64,000 bases of DNA from Virgifigura deserti (GTDB lineage Bacteria > Pseudomonadota > Alphaproteobacteria > Dongiales > Dongiaceae), in the NCBI GenBank assembly GCA_003576685.1, contig QOZR01000013.1:104121-168120 (forward strand). The letters run 5' to 3'. The stretch's first letter is position 1. Each line of letters starts with the position of its first letter. Below are positions 8,017 through 21,046 of this stretch, piece after piece. Made by a program: the position numbers and the translations under genes. Below the pieces are notes generated by a model. That model ran no database searches, was not told the DNA's origin, and was given only the letters and a program-made list of their open reading frames with translations.

Positions 8017-9228
8017 GTGAGCGAGCCATATCATAACGGTGCCTTTTCGGGGATCCGCGAGTTCTTTCGCCTCGAAGCATCGGCCGGGATCCTTCTGCTG
8101 ATCGCCGCGTTGCTCGCGCTGATCGCAAGCAACACGCGCCTTGCCGAGTTCTATGACCTGTTTCTGCAGATTCCGGTCGAGATCCGCCTGGGCGCGCTTC
8201 ATATCGCCAAGCCGCTGCTGCTCTGGATTAATGACGGGCTGATGGCGATCTTCTTCCTGCTCGTCGGGCTCGAGATCAAGCGGGAGTTGCGGGAGGGCGA
8301 GTTATCGACGACGTCGCAGGCCATGCTGCCCGGAGTCGCCGCGGTCGGCGGCATGCTGGTTCCGGCGCTGATCTATGTCTCGCTCAACAGCGGCGATCCG
8401 ATGGCGTTGCGCGGCTGGGCCATTCCGGCGGCGACGGACATCGCCTTCGCCCTTGGCGTGCTGACACTGCTCGGGCGGAGCGTTCCGGTCTCCTTGAAGG
8501 TGTTTCTCGTCGCGCTGGCGATCATCGACGATCTCGGCGCGATCATCATTATCGCGCTGTTCTATACGGGCGACCTGTCAGTGCTGGCACTGCTGCTCGG
8601 CCTCGGCGTCCTGCTTATCATGCTGATGCTGAACCGTCTCGGCGTAACCCGGATCGCGCCCTATGCGCTGCTCGGCATCGTGCTATGGGTCCTCGTCCTG
8701 AAGTCCGGCGTTCATGCGACGCTGGCCGGCGTCGCGACAGCCTTCGCCATTCCACTGACCCCGCGGGACGACACCGGCTTTTCACCGCTCACACATCTTG
8801 AGCATATCCTGCATCCATGGGTGGCCTTCCTGGTGATGCCGCTGTTCGGCTTCGCCAACGCCGGCGTGTCCTTCGCCGGCGTGACGCTGGCCTCGCTGGC
8901 CGAGGGTATTCCGCTCGGCATCGCCGCCGGGCTGTTCATCGGCAAGCAGCTTGGCGCTTTCGGTTTCGCCTGGGCGGCGATCAGGCTGGGTTGGACGAAA
9001 CTTCCAGAGGGCGCCGGCTGGCTCAGCTTCTACGCGACCTGCATGCTGGCCGGCATCGGCTTCACAATGAGTCTCTTCATCGGGACGCTCGCCTGGGAGT
9101 CCTCGGATTATGCGGCGCCGGTCCGGCTGGGCGTCTTGATCGGCTCCCTGGCCTCGGGCGTCATCGGTTATCTCCTGCTGCGCATTGCCGGCAGCAAACG
9201 CATCAGCGCGCCGACGGTCGCGGAGTGA
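8017..9228 (+). CDS. nhaA: Na+/H+ antiporter NhaA
   Basis: Inner-membrane sodium/proton exchanger of 403 aa with about twelve hydrophobic segments. It starts with GTG preceded by GGAG. Family hallmarks are the N-terminal FFRLEASAGILLL, LLVGLEIKRELREGEL, PAATDIAFALGVL (Asp near 141) and the ion-binding Asp pair in AIIDDLGAIIII near 170, with FTMSLFIGTLAW towards the end. It exports Na+ using the proton gradient and helps pH homeostasis. It converges with the MttB-family gene, 29 bp apart. Confidence 0.96.
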   Translation: MSEPYHNGAFSGIREFFRLEASAGILLLIAALLALIASNTRLAEFYDLFLQIPVEIRLGALHIAKPLLLWINDGLMAIFFLLVGLEIKRELREGELSTTSQAMLPGVAAVGGMLVPALIYVSLNSGDPMALRGWAIPAATDIAFALGVLTLLGRSVPVSLKVFLVALAIIDDLGAIIIIALFYTGDLSVLALLLGLGVLLIMLMLNRLGVTRIAPYALLGIVLWVLVLKSGVHATLAGVATAFAIPLTPRDDTGFSPLTHLEHILHPWVAFLVMPLFGFANAGVSFAGVTLASLAEGIPLGIAAGLFIGKQLGAFGFAWAAIRLGWTKLPEGAGWLSFYATCMLAGIGFTMSLFIGTLAWESSDYAAPVRLGVLIGSLASGVIGYLLLRIAGSKRISAPTVAE

Positions 9229-9257
9229 AATGGCTTCGCCGCCACCGGGCGCACCGC

Positions 9258-10826
9258 TCAGGACATGTCGATTCCGCCCTCTTCCTTGCGCTTGGCGATG
9301 AAGGCCTGGAGCTCCTCGTCGATGGCGGGGTCGAGCGGCGGCGGCGTGTAGTCGGCCAGGATCCGCTTCCACAAGGCATTGGCCCGCTGCGCGGTGTCTT
9401 GGGCGCCGGCCTCGCGCCAGCTCTCGAAGTTGCGCCAGTCGGAGAGGATCGGCGCATAGAACGCCGTCTCGTAGCGCGCCAGCGTGTGCGCCGCGCCGAA
9501 GAAGTGGCCGCCCGGCCCGACCTCGGCGATCGCGTCGAGCCCCAGCGTGTCGTCGTTGACCTCGATCGGCTGCAGCAGCTCGGCCATCATCTGCAGGATC
9601 TCGGCGTCGACGATCATCTTCTCGAAAGACGCGACCAGGCCGCCCTCCATCCAGCCCGCGCCGTGCTTGACGAGACTGGCATGGCCCATCACCGCGCCCC
9701 AGGCCGACATCTCGGTCTCGTAGGCGGCCTGGGCGTCGACCGCGTTGGCCGCGCAAGGCGCACTCGAGCGGTAAGGCAGGCCATAGCGCCGCGCCAACTG
9801 GCCACCGGCGAGCGCGCCGAGCGTGTATTCCGGCGTCCCGAAGGCAGGCGCGCCGCTCTTCATGTCGACGTTCGAGGTGAAGCCGCCATACAGAACGGGC
9901 GCCCCCGCTCGCACCATCTGGGTGAAGGCGATGACGCCTAGCGCCTCGGCGTTCTGCTGGGCGAGCGCACCGGCCAGCGTCGCCGGGGCCATCGCGCCGC
10001 TCAAGGTGAAGGGCGTGATCACGTTGGCTTGGCCATGACGGGCCATCGCCATCAAGCCGTCCAGCATCGCGCCGTCGACGCGCAGCGGCGAGTTGGTATT
10101 GATCGTCGTGAGCAGCCCGGGCTTCTCGGCAAGCTCCTCGCGGCTGATGCCGCGGGCGATGCAGTTCATCGCAATGCCATCCAGGACCCGGTGCGGGCCG
10201 ATCCCCGAGGGCTGCCAGACCCGGTCGGTCAGCGTGATATAGGCGTAATGGCAGTCCAGGTGACGGATTGACGGCGGGATGTCGATCGGCTCCACCGGAT
10301 AGCCGGCAGCGACGTGAATGATGTTGAGGCTGTGGGCGAGCTTCAGCAGGTTGGAGAAATCGGCGAAGCTGCCGGGGCGGCGCCCACGGTCGAGGTCCGA
10401 GCAGTTGGGCGCCCCGGACACGGTGCAGAAATTCACGTTCGCGCCGCCGATCCGGACGTTCCGCGCCGGATTGCGAGCATGGAGCGTGAACTCGGATGGC
10501 GCCTTCGCGACATAGTCCGCGATCAGGCCGCGGTCGAAGCGGACTCGGTTGTTCGAACGGTCGACCGTGGCGCCGGCCTTCTCGAGAATGCCGAGCGCCT
10601 CGTCATTCAGGAATTCGAGGCCGTAAGTCTCCAGGATCCGCATCGAGGCGTCGTGAATCCGGTCGAGCTGCTCGGGCGTCAGCACCTCGATCGGCTTGTA
10701 GGGATTGACCAAGTTCCGCCACGGCAATTGCTTCAGGCCGCCGACCTCGCGACGGCTTCGCCGTCGGGGCCCGCCTGCCGCCCCTAAACTCTCCGCCCCT
10801 GAACGCACCGCCTGGCCTCTGCGCAT
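9258..10826 (-). CDS. Trimethylamine methyltransferase (MttB) family protein, non-pyrrolysine type
   Basis: Protein of 522 aa related to MttB/MtgB corrinoid-dependent methyltransferases. It has the typical basic Gly/Arg-rich start (MRRGQ...RRRSRREVGG), then LPWRNLVNPYKPIEVLTPEQLDRIHDA-type sequence and the conserved GPGGHFFGAAHTL near the end. The frame has no internal amber codon, so it is not a pyrrolysine enzyme. Non-Pyl members include glycine betaine demethylases, but no corrinoid protein gene is near, so the substrate is unknown. The ATG at 10826 has GGAG 9 bp upstream; ATG 10841 is the alternative. Confidence 0.88.
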   Translation of the reverse strand: MRRGQAVRSGAESLGAAGGPRRRSRREVGGLKQLPWRNLVNPYKPIEVLTPEQLDRIHDASMRILETYGLEFLNDEALGILEKAGATVDRSNNRVRFDRGLIADYVAKAPSEFTLHARNPARNVRIGGANVNFCTVSGAPNCSDLDRGRRPGSFADFSNLLKLAHSLNIIHVAAGYPVEPIDIPPSIRHLDCHYAYITLTDRVWQPSGIGPHRVLDGIAMNCIARGISREELAEKPGLLTTINTNSPLRVDGAMLDGLMAMARHGQANVITPFTLSGAMAPATLAGALAQQNAEALGVIAFTQMVRAGAPVLYGGFTSNVDMKSGAPAFGTPEYTLGALAGGQLARRYGLPYRSSAPCAANAVDAQAAYETEMSAWGAVMGHASLVKHGAGWMEGGLVASFEKMIVDAEILQMMAELLQPIEVNDDTLGLDAIAEVGPGGHFFGAAHTLARYETAFYAPILSDWRNFESWREAGAQDTAQRANALWKRILADYTPPPLDPAIDEELQAFIAKRKEEGGIDMS

Positions 10827-11100
10827 CCCAATCCGCTCCATTGCTCATGCGTCCAAGGCAGACGCGACAAGATGCTTGACCATCCGGGAGCGGCCGATCG
10901 ACCGCTCGTCGAAGTTCGACCTTCCTCGTCCCGTATTCGACAGCGGGCAGCCCCCTCCGAAGGGATCGAGCAGCCACCACCGAACGCGCCTGCATCGACT
11001 TCTGTCGCCAAAGACAGAAGCTGTGCTATCTCCTCCGCCCGAGACCGCCTGACACCCTCACCCGACCGCCCATCGCGCCAAACCCGCCCATCCGCAACCC

Positions 11101-12288
11101 ATGCATGTCAATCACCCGATCTGGCTGCGACAGGTCAGCACCCCCGGTGCGGTCGTCTTCGCCATCATGTTCACGCTGGAGTCGCTGGCCAGGGCGTCGC
11201 TGGCGACGGTGATTCCGCTGCAGGCCTATGCGCTCCTGCAGGATGCGCGCGATGTCAGCCTGCTCTATTTCGGCGTAGGGACCACCGGCCTCATCGGCAG
11301 CTTCACCATTCCGCTGCTGATCCGCCGGTTTCGTCGCCGCTGGGTCTATTCGATGGGCGTCGCCTTCCTGATTCTGGCGGCGGCGCTGCTGGCGACGGGC
11401 ACGATCGCCGGTCAGGCCTTCGGCATGCTGATTCGGGCGTTCGGCGTCGCTTCGACCAACATCGCGCTCAGCCTTTATGTGATGGACTATATCCGCAGGC
11501 GCGACCTCGTCCGCTCCGAGCCGCTGAAGCTGATGTTCGGTTCGCTCGCCTGGACCGCGGGCCCGGCGCTGGGCGTCTATCTCTATCGCGATGTCGGCCA
11601 GGCGGCGGCCGAGCTTCTCAGCGCGGCCAGTGCCGCCCTGCTGCTCGGCTATTTCTGGGTTCTGCGCCTGCAGGAGAATCCGGCGGTCGCCGCGGCCACC
11701 CGGCCGCCGCCCAACCCGATCCGGAGCATTGCCCGCTTCCTCGCCCAGCCGCGACTCCGGCTCGCCTGGGTCATCCCGTTCGGGCGCTCATGCTGGTGGG
11801 CGATGTTCTTCGTCTATCCGCCGCTCTACATGGTCAAGACCGGGGTCGGCGAACTGGCCGGCGCCCTTCTCGTCTCGGCGGGAAACGCCATGCTGATCAT
11901 GACGCCGCTGGTCGGCCGAGCGGCAGGGCGCTATGGCATGCGTGTCCTGATCGTCGGCGCCTTCATCGCCTCCGCCCTCTTCACCTCGATGGCGGTTCTG
12001 TTCTTCGAGGTCCCGTGGGCCGTCGCCGCCTGCCTGCTGACGGCGGCCGTCGCCGCGGTGGTGCTGGACGCGGTCGGCAACATTCCGTTCCTGCGGTCCG
12101 TCCATCCCTATGAGCGGCCGCAGATGACCACGGTCTTCCGCACTTACATCGATTTCTCGGAACTGCTGCCGGGCGCCGTCTTCGCCCTGCTGCTGACCTT
12201 CTTCGACATGCGGGCCGTGTTCCTGGCCAGCGGCCTGCTGATGCTGACTGCGGCGCTGCTCGCCCGCCACCTCCCGCGCCGCATGTAG
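11101..12288 (+). CDS. MFS transporter
   Basis: Integral membrane protein of 395 aa with about twelve hydrophobic segments and basic loops such as IRRFRRRW and DYIRRRD, typical of the major facilitator superfamily. Translation starts MHVNHPIWLRQ; no strong Shine-Dalgarno is evident in the 274-bp upstream gap, which otherwise shows only G/C-rich sequence without an obvious gene. The substrate is not predictable, and the neighbours (methyltransferase, sensor kinase) give no clear hint. Confidence 0.8.
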   Translation: MHVNHPIWLRQVSTPGAVVFAIMFTLESLARASLATVIPLQAYALLQDARDVSLLYFGVGTTGLIGSFTIPLLIRRFRRRWVYSMGVAFLILAAALLATGTIAGQAFGMLIRAFGVASTNIALSLYVMDYIRRRDLVRSEPLKLMFGSLAWTAGPALGVYLYRDVGQAAAELLSAASAALLLGYFWVLRLQENPAVAAATRPPPNPIRSIARFLAQPRLRLAWVIPFGRSCWWAMFFVYPPLYMVKTGVGELAGALLVSAGNAMLIMTPLVGRAAGRYGMRVLIVGAFIASALFTSMAVLFFEVPWAVAACLLTAAVAAVVLDAVGNIPFLRSVHPYERPQMTTVFRTYIDFSELLPGAVFALLLTFFDMRAVFLASGLLMLTAALLARHLPRRM

Positions 12289-12436
12289 GGCGGAGCAGAG
12301 GCCTCGCAGAATCCGTAACGGCTGGGCTTTCCGCACGGGTCCAAGGTTGTCGTCAAGCCCCGCCTTTATCGCCTGTTAAGGATGAGCGGGTAGCTTCGAT
12401 GCTGGCAGATCTTAACCCTGCAATCCGGAGAGGGCT

Positions 12437-16029
<3,593 letters not shown>

Positions 16030-16033
<4 letters not shown>

Positions 16034-16497
16034 CCGCACCTCCGTACAATCCTGCCGCGCATGGAGCGGCAGCCGGCAGCGAAGGGGAAAGATCCTGGGC
16101 CGAGACCCTCGCCCGTGCCGAAGCCGCGGTCGCCGAACTGGCCGCGAACTACGCCGAGGTGGCGCTCAAGGACATTGCCGACGCGCAGGCGGCGCTCGAC
16201 GCCGCAAAGGCGAAACCGGAACAGCGGCAGGACCATATTCAGCACCTCTATGGCATCGCCCACAACGTCAAGGGCCAGGGCGGGAGCTTCGGCTATCCGC
16301 TGGTCACGCGGATCGGGCAGTCTCTCTGTCAGTTGATCAAGCAGTCAGCCGCAATTCGCGACGCCGATCTGCCGATCATTCAGGCCCATCTCGATGCGCT
16401 GCGGCTGATCCTCGAGAGGCAGGTCAAGGGCGACGGCAGCGAAACCGCGAACAAGCTGGCCGCGCGCCTGGAGACGTTGGTCGGCCGGGACTCCTGA
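16030..16497 (+). CDS. HPt domain phosphotransfer protein
   Basis: Small, mostly helical protein of 155 aa. The motif YGIAHNVKGQGGSFGY fits the HxxKG phospho-histidine site of HPt domains (His near residue 78). It overlaps the preceding hybrid kinase by ATGA, so it is very likely the phosphorelay partner of its receiver domains. No DNA-binding response regulator follows, so the end of the relay lies elsewhere. It ends 4 bp from the convergent upp gene. Confidence 0.85.
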
Positions 16498-16501
16498 AGC
16501 G

Positions 16502-17155
16502 CTATTTCGTGCCGAACAGGCGGTCGCCCGCATCGCCCAGTCCGGGGACGATATAGGCGTGATCGTCGAGGCGCTCGTCGAGCGCCGCGGCATAGACCGG
16601 GATGTCCGGATGGGCGTCACGGAAGACCCGCATGCCTTCGGGCGCGGCGACCAACGCCATCAGGCGGATATGGCTGTCGGCGACTCCGCGGCGGTTGAGC
16701 AGGTCGGCGGCATAGCGCGCGGAATAGCCCGTCGCCAGCATCGGATCGACCAGGATGAACAGCCGCCCTTCCGGCTCCGGCAGCTTGACGAAATATTCGA
16801 CCGGCCGCTTGGTTACGGGATCGCGATAGAGGCCGATATGTCCCATCCGCGCGGAGGGGATCAGGTCCTGCAGCCCGTCGGCCATGCCGAGGCCGGCCCG
16901 CAGGATCGAGACGATCACAACCTTCTTGCCGGCGATCCTCGGCGCGTCCATCACGGCCAACGGCGTCTCGATCCGCTCGGTCCCGACCGGCAGGTCCCGC
17001 GTGATCTCGTAGCCCATCAGCAGGGCGATCTCGCGCAGAAGCTGCCGGAACTGGATGGTCGGCGTGCGCTTGTCGCGCAGCAGCGACAGCTTGTGCTGGA
17101 TCAGCGGATGGCCGAGCACCCGGAGGCTGGGAAACTCATCGGCGTTCGAGGTCAT
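16502..17155 (-). CDS. upp: Uracil phosphoribosyltransferase
   Basis: Converts uracil and PRPP to UMP; 217 aa, close to the usual 208. Motifs are LRDKRTPTIQFRQLL, VSILRAGLGMADGL, GLYRDPVTKRPVEYF and the PRPP loop VDPMLATGYSA (family LATGGSA, with Gly to Tyr). The start ATG at 17155 overlaps the stop of the upstream MFS gene by ATGA, so it is the last gene of the nucleoside-salvage operon. The frame is open far upstream, but only by antisense/shifted reading through the MFS gene. Confidence 0.95.
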   Translation of the reverse strand: MTSNADEFPSLRVLGHPLIQHKLSLLRDKRTPTIQFRQLLREIALLMGYEITRDLPVGTERIETPLAVMDAPRIAGKKVVIVSILRAGLGMADGLQDLIPSARMGHIGLYRDPVTKRPVEYFVKLPEPEGRLFILVDPMLATGYSARYAADLLNRRGVADSHIRLMALVAAPEGMRVFRDAHPDIPVYAAALDERLDDHAYIVPGLGDAGDRLFGTK

Positions 17156-18306
17156 GGCACCTCCTGAAATCGAATTGCCGGCGACACGCGCGCGAGCAGG
17201 GCCGCCACCATGGTACCGGCGATCGCCAGCCCCGTCATCGCGAAGAAAGCCGCGCCGCCGAAGGTTTCGTAGAGCGTCCCCGAGAACAGCATGACGACCC
17301 CCGAGACGGCGCCGAGCGCGACCGCGCCGTAGAGACTCTGTGCCGTGGCCGACAGTCCGGGCGGCGCGGCATGGCCCAGAAAGTCGATGGCGGCGAGGTG
17401 TGTCGCGCCGAAAGTGAGGCCGTGCAGCACTTGCGCCAGGATCAGAACCGGCAGATCCGTGCTGAACCCCAGGAGCATCCAGCGGACGACGGCCGCGACG
17501 CCGCCGAGGATGAGCAGACCCGGACTGCCGAGACGGCGCAGGACAGTGGCGCCGAAACTGAAGAGCAGGATTTCGGCGACGACGCCCTCCGCCCACAACC
17601 AGCCGATCGTGTCTCTCGCGTAACCTGCCGCCTGCCAATGCAGCGTGCCGAAGCCATAGAGGACGCCGTGGCTCGCCTGGATCAGGCTGGCGCCGGCGAG
17701 AAACAGAAGAAAGCGCCGGTCGGCCAGAAGGCCGGAGACGCCCCCATCGGCGGCGCGGCGCGGCGCGGGCCGCTGCTCGGGCAGGCCGAGGCAAGCGGCG
17801 ACGGTGAGGGCCAGGGCCACCAGCAGGGCGTCGAGGATCAGGTTCGGCGAGCGGCCGGCGAACAGGCCGCCGCCGACGCTGGCGGCGAGGATGAAGGAGA
17901 GCGAGCCCCAAAGCCGGATACGCCCATAGTCCAACTGCCGGTCGATCGCCGTTCGGATCGTCAAGCTGTCGCCGAGCGGCATCAGTGCGGTCAGGCAGAT
18001 GCTGGACAAAACGGTGATGACGAGGATGGACCAGAATCCGCCGGCAAAGATGAACAGCGCATAGCCCGCGAGGCTGCCGAGGGCCAACAGGATCAGCGGC
18101 CGCCGCGCTTGGCCGAGGCGGTCGGCCTTGCGCGCGATCAGCGGATTGGTCAGCAGCTTCACCCAGAACGGGAGCGAGAGCAGGATGCCGATCTCGCCGC
18201 CGTCGAGCCCCTGCGCCTTCAGCCAGACCGGCCAGAACGGCAGTGTGATCCCGACAACGGTGAAGTAGGCGACGTAGAACAGGGACAGGCGGAGCGGGAG
18301 GAACAT
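17152..18306 (-). CDS. MFS transporter (LacY/HcaT-like), probable nucleoside carrier
   Basis: Membrane protein of 384 aa with about twelve hydrophobic segments. The N-terminus (LFYVAYFTVVGITLPFWPVWL) and the DYGRIRLWGSLSF motif after TM4 are typical of the MFS_1_like group that contains LacY, the phenylpropionate carrier HcaT and nucleoside/proton symporters. It lies between deoA and upp and overlaps upp by 4 bp, so import of nucleosides is the most natural role. That role is inference from context; the fold assignment is firm. Confidence 0.85.
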   Translation of the reverse strand: MFLPLRLSLFYVAYFTVVGITLPFWPVWLKAQGLDGGEIGILLSLPFWVKLLTNPLIARKADRLGQARRPLILLALGSLAGYALFIFAGGFWSILVITVLSSICLTALMPLGDSLTIRTAIDRQLDYGRIRLWGSLSFILAASVGGGLFAGRSPNLILDALLVALALTVAACLGLPEQRPAPRRAADGGVSGLLADRRFLLFLAGASLIQASHGVLYGFGTLHWQAAGYARDTIGWLWAEGVVAEILLFSFGATVLRRLGSPGLLILGGVAAVVRWMLLGFSTDLPVLILAQVLHGLTFGATHLAAIDFLGHAAPPGLSATAQSLYGAVALGAVSGVVMLFSGTLYETFGGAAFFAMTGLAIAGTMVAALLARVSPAIRFQEVP

Positions 18307-18311
18307 TCGGC

Positions 18312-19655
18312 TCAGCGCATGAGCGCGGCAATCCGCTCGCGGATCACCGGTCCGGCATCGGGCTGTGCGGCACCGATGGCGAAGGCGGCGCGGACATCCT
18401 CGGCCGCCCGATCCGCCGCGGCTTCGGTGCGCGCATGAACCAGCGCCAGGGGCCGCGAGGCTCCGACCGCTTCGCCAAGCCCGGCAACCTCGTCGAGACC
18501 AACGCGATGGTCGATCGCATCTTCCGCGCGCTTGCGGCCGCCGCCGAGGTTCACAACGGCAAGCCCGAGCGCGCGGACATCGATCATGGTGACGGTTCCG
18601 GGACGGACAGGCCGCACCGGACGGCAGACCGGCGCGCGCGGGAGATGCCGGCCCAGCGCTTCGGTAAGATCGGTGGGGCCGCCGAGCGCCGCCACCATCC
18701 GCTCGAAGCGCTCCGCCGCCGCTCCGGATTCGAGCGCCCGCAGCAGCGCGGCGCGGGCGGTGGCCGGATCCTCGGCAAGGCGCCCGAGAATCAGCATCTC
18801 GGCGCCAAGCGCGAGCACGACCTCGTGCAGCCGCGGATCGCGCGCGCCGCCGGTCAGGTAATCGATCGCCTCCCCCACCTCGAGGGCATTGCCGGCGGTT
18901 CGGCCCAGCACCTGGTTCATGTCGGTAAGCAGCGCCACCGTCGGCAGGCCGGCGCCGCCGGCCACGCGCACGAGGCTGTCGGCCAGCTCCCGTGCCGTAT
19001 CGAGCCCGGTGGCAAAGGCGCCGCTGCCGAGCTTGACGTCCATGACGAGCCCGTCGAGCCCGGCGGCGAGCTTCTTCGACAGAATCGACGCGGTGATCAA
19101 CGGAACCGATTCGACCGTCGCAGTCACGTCGCGGATCGCGTAGAAGCGCCGGTCGGCCGGCGCGAGATCCGGCGTCTGGCCGACGATCGCACAGCCGGTT
19201 CCGGCGACAGCCGCCCGGAAACGGGCGAGATCCGGCTGGGCTCGATAGCCGGGAATACTTTCGAGCTTGTCGGTCGTGCCGCCGGTATGGCCGAGGCCGC
19301 GGCCGGCGATCATTGGCACGGCGCCGCCACAGGCGGCGACGAGCGGCGCCAGCATCAGGCTGACCTTGTCGCCGACGCCGCCTGTCGAGTGCTTGTCGAG
19401 GACGGGCCCCGGCAGATCGAGCGCGGACCAGTCCAGCACGGTGCCCGAATGGGTCATCGCCCGGGTCAGCGCGATCCGTTCGTCCATGTTCATGCCGCGG
19501 AAGAAGACGGCCATGGCGAAGGCGGCAACCTGGCCCTCGCCGATCGAGCCATCGATCAGGCCGCGCACGAAGGCTTCGATCTCGGCAGCGTCGAGCACCG
19601 CCCCGTCACGTTTGCGCCGTATAATCTCCTGGGGAAGGAATGGCGTCCCGGCCAT
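18312..19655 (-). CDS. deoA: Thymidine phosphorylase
   Basis: Cleaves thymidine or uridine with phosphate to the base and (deoxy)ribose-1-phosphate; 447 aa. Motifs are FLPQEIIRRKRDGAVL at the start, DKHSTGGVGDKVSL near 87 (phosphate site) and AGRGLGHTGGTTDKLESIPG near 118. The C-terminal domain ends with RIAALMR. It follows the phosphorylase gene by 32 bp and precedes the carrier by 5 bp. Length fits the DeoA/pyrimidine phosphorylase family. Confidence 0.95.
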   Translation of the reverse strand: MAGTPFLPQEIIRRKRDGAVLDAAEIEAFVRGLIDGSIGEGQVAAFAMAVFFRGMNMDERIALTRAMTHSGTVLDWSALDLPGPVLDKHSTGGVGDKVSLMLAPLVAACGGAVPMIAGRGLGHTGGTTDKLESIPGYRAQPDLARFRAAVAGTGCAIVGQTPDLAPADRRFYAIRDVTATVESVPLITASILSKKLAAGLDGLVMDVKLGSGAFATGLDTARELADSLVRVAGGAGLPTVALLTDMNQVLGRTAGNALEVGEAIDYLTGGARDPRLHEVVLALGAEMLILGRLAEDPATARAALLRALESGAAAERFERMVAALGGPTDLTEALGRHLPRAPVCRPVRPVRPGTVTMIDVRALGLAVVNLGGGRKRAEDAIDHRVGLDEVAGLGEAVGASRPLALVHARTEAAADRAAEDVRAAFAIGAAQPDAGPVIRERIAALMR

Positions 19656-19687
19656 AGGATCAAGATCCGCCGTCGGCCTGCCCCGGT

Positions 19688-20539
19688 TCAGCGCCGGTCG
19701 CCATTGGAGAGCCGTTCGAGAAAGGCGACGAGAAGTCGCGACAGATCCTCGCCCGCCCGCGCGGCCATCGCCAGGGTCTGCTCATGGCTGGTCGCCTCAC
19801 TTCCGGCCGCTGTCTCGACACCGGCAGATGGGCTGACGATGGCGGAAATCGCCGCGACGCGCAGGCCGCAATGGCGCGCGACGATCACTTCCGGCACGGT
19901 CGACATGCCGACCGCATCGGCGCCGAGCCGGATGAAGGCGCGCGATTCCGCCACGGTGGAAAAGCTGGGGCCGAGATAGGCGAGATAGACGCCTTCCGTA
20001 AGCGCCAAGCCGGCCGCGCCGGCCGCCGCGCGGAAGCGGTCGCGGAGTACCGGATCATAGGCCTCGTCCAGCGCCGGAAAGCGCGGACCGAAGGCGTCGT
20101 CGTTCGGCCCGACCAGCGGATTCATGGGCAGCAGGTTGATGTGGTCGGCGAGCATCATCAGGCTGCCCGCCGCCATGCCGGCGCGCAGCGACCCGGCCGC
20201 GTTGGTGGCGATCAGGATTTCGCATCCCAGACGCTTAAGGGTCCGGACCAGAAGCCGGATGTCCGCCGCGTCGGCGCCCTCGAACAGATGCACCCGCCCC
20301 TGCAGGCAGGCGACGGCTTCGCCGCCAAGCCGCCCGAGGACCAGCCGCCCCGCATGCCCTTCCACCCCCGGCTGCGGAAAGCCGGGCAGATCGGCATAGG
20401 GAATCGCGATCGGATCGACGATTCTGTCGGCCACACCGCCGAGCCCGGAGCCGAGGATCAGCCCGACCCGGGGCACGAAGCCCGGCGCGCGCTCGGCGAC
20501 CGCCGCGGCGGCGCGGTCAGCGGACGGAGCCGTCATCAT
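19688..20539 (-). CDS. Purine nucleoside phosphorylase family protein (trimeric type) with altered base site
   Basis: Protein of 283 aa in the PNP/MTAP family. It shows LILGSGLGGVADRI, GVEGHAGRLVLG, NAAGSL and GADAVGMSTVPEVIVARHCG. Compared from memory with human PNP, GPSFETVAE reads GPSFSTVAE (Glu201 to Ser) and SLITN reads SAIVS (Asn243 to Ser), while the sugar-site His (ATSHEQT) is kept. Both residues contact the purine, so specificity may differ; Ser at the first position also occurs in MTA phosphorylase. Start ATG 20539 overlaps the cdd stop (ATGA); ATG 20536 is one codon on. Middle gene of the salvage operon. Confidence 0.88.
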   Translation of the reverse strand: MMTAPSADRAAAAVAERAPGFVPRVGLILGSGLGGVADRIVDPIAIPYADLPGFPQPGVEGHAGRLVLGRLGGEAVACLQGRVHLFEGADAADIRLLVRTLKRLGCEILIATNAAGSLRAGMAAGSLMMLADHINLLPMNPLVGPNDDAFGPRFPALDEAYDPVLRDRFRAAAGAAGLALTEGVYLAYLGPSFSTVAESRAFIRLGADAVGMSTVPEVIVARHCGLRVAAISAIVSPSAGVETAAGSEATSHEQTLAMAARAGEDLSRLLVAFLERLSNGDRR

Positions 20540-20937
20540 GCGCCGAACCCGACGGCAGTGAACGGAAAGGGCAGCAACTCGCCGAACGACAGCGTCCGAC
20601 GCAGACCCGACAGGTCGCAAAGATGAACCGGGACGTCCGGCCCGGCAAACTCGCCGAGCCGCTGCCGGCAACCGCCGCAGGGCGTGCAGAGCGGCTCGCC
20701 ATCCGCCAGCAGAAGGACCTCGATGATGCGCGACTCACCGGCGGCCACCATCGCGCCGATCGCGACCGCCTCGGCGCACAGGCCCTGCGGAAAGGCCGCG
20801 TTCTCGACATTGCATCCGCTATGGAGCCGACCGCTGCCGCCCCGGATGCAGGCGCCGACGGCGAACTTCGAATAGGGCGCGTAGGCATTCGCCCGCGCGG
20901 CCCGCGCCGCCTCGATCATCGCGGCAAGATCCGACAT
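20536..20937 (-). CDS. cdd: Cytidine deaminase
   Basis: Homotetrameric-type cytidine deaminase of 133 aa that turns (deoxy)cytidine into (deoxy)uridine. Zinc and catalytic residues are visible: C54-A-E56 and P-C87-G-G-C90. The substrate-binding NVENAAFP block is present. GAGG stands 6 bp before the ATG. It is the first gene of the operon cdd-PNP-deoA-MFS-upp, all joined by overlaps or short gaps. Confidence 0.96.
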   Translation of the reverse strand: MSDLAAMIEAARAARANAYAPYSKFAVGACIRGGSGRLHSGCNVENAAFPQGLCAEAVAIGAMVAAGESRIIEVLLLADGEPLCTPCGGCRQRLGEFAGPDVPVHLCDLSGLRRTLSFGELLPFPFTAVGFGA

Positions 20938-21046
20938 GCTTACCTCATGCGGCTGTCATGGAACCGCAGCATAGCTAAGCCAAGATGAGCGGAACAGCGC
21001 GACGTTGCGGCGCCAAACGGATGTCGGCGAACAACCCTTTTATGAG

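Noticed and set aside
7864..8202. Upstream extension of the amidase frame
   Set aside because: It crosses the nhaA start on the other strand and lacks amidase similarity; ATG 7863 has a strong ribosome site.
9258..10826. Pyrrolysine-containing trimethylamine methyltransferase
   Set aside because: No in-frame amber codon is present and no pyl genes are visible, so it is a non-Pyl family member.
16502..18331. Apparent 609-aa fusion ending in Upp
   Set aside because: The upstream part is a shifted reading of the MFS gene; Upp begins at its own ATG at 17155 with an ATGA overlap.
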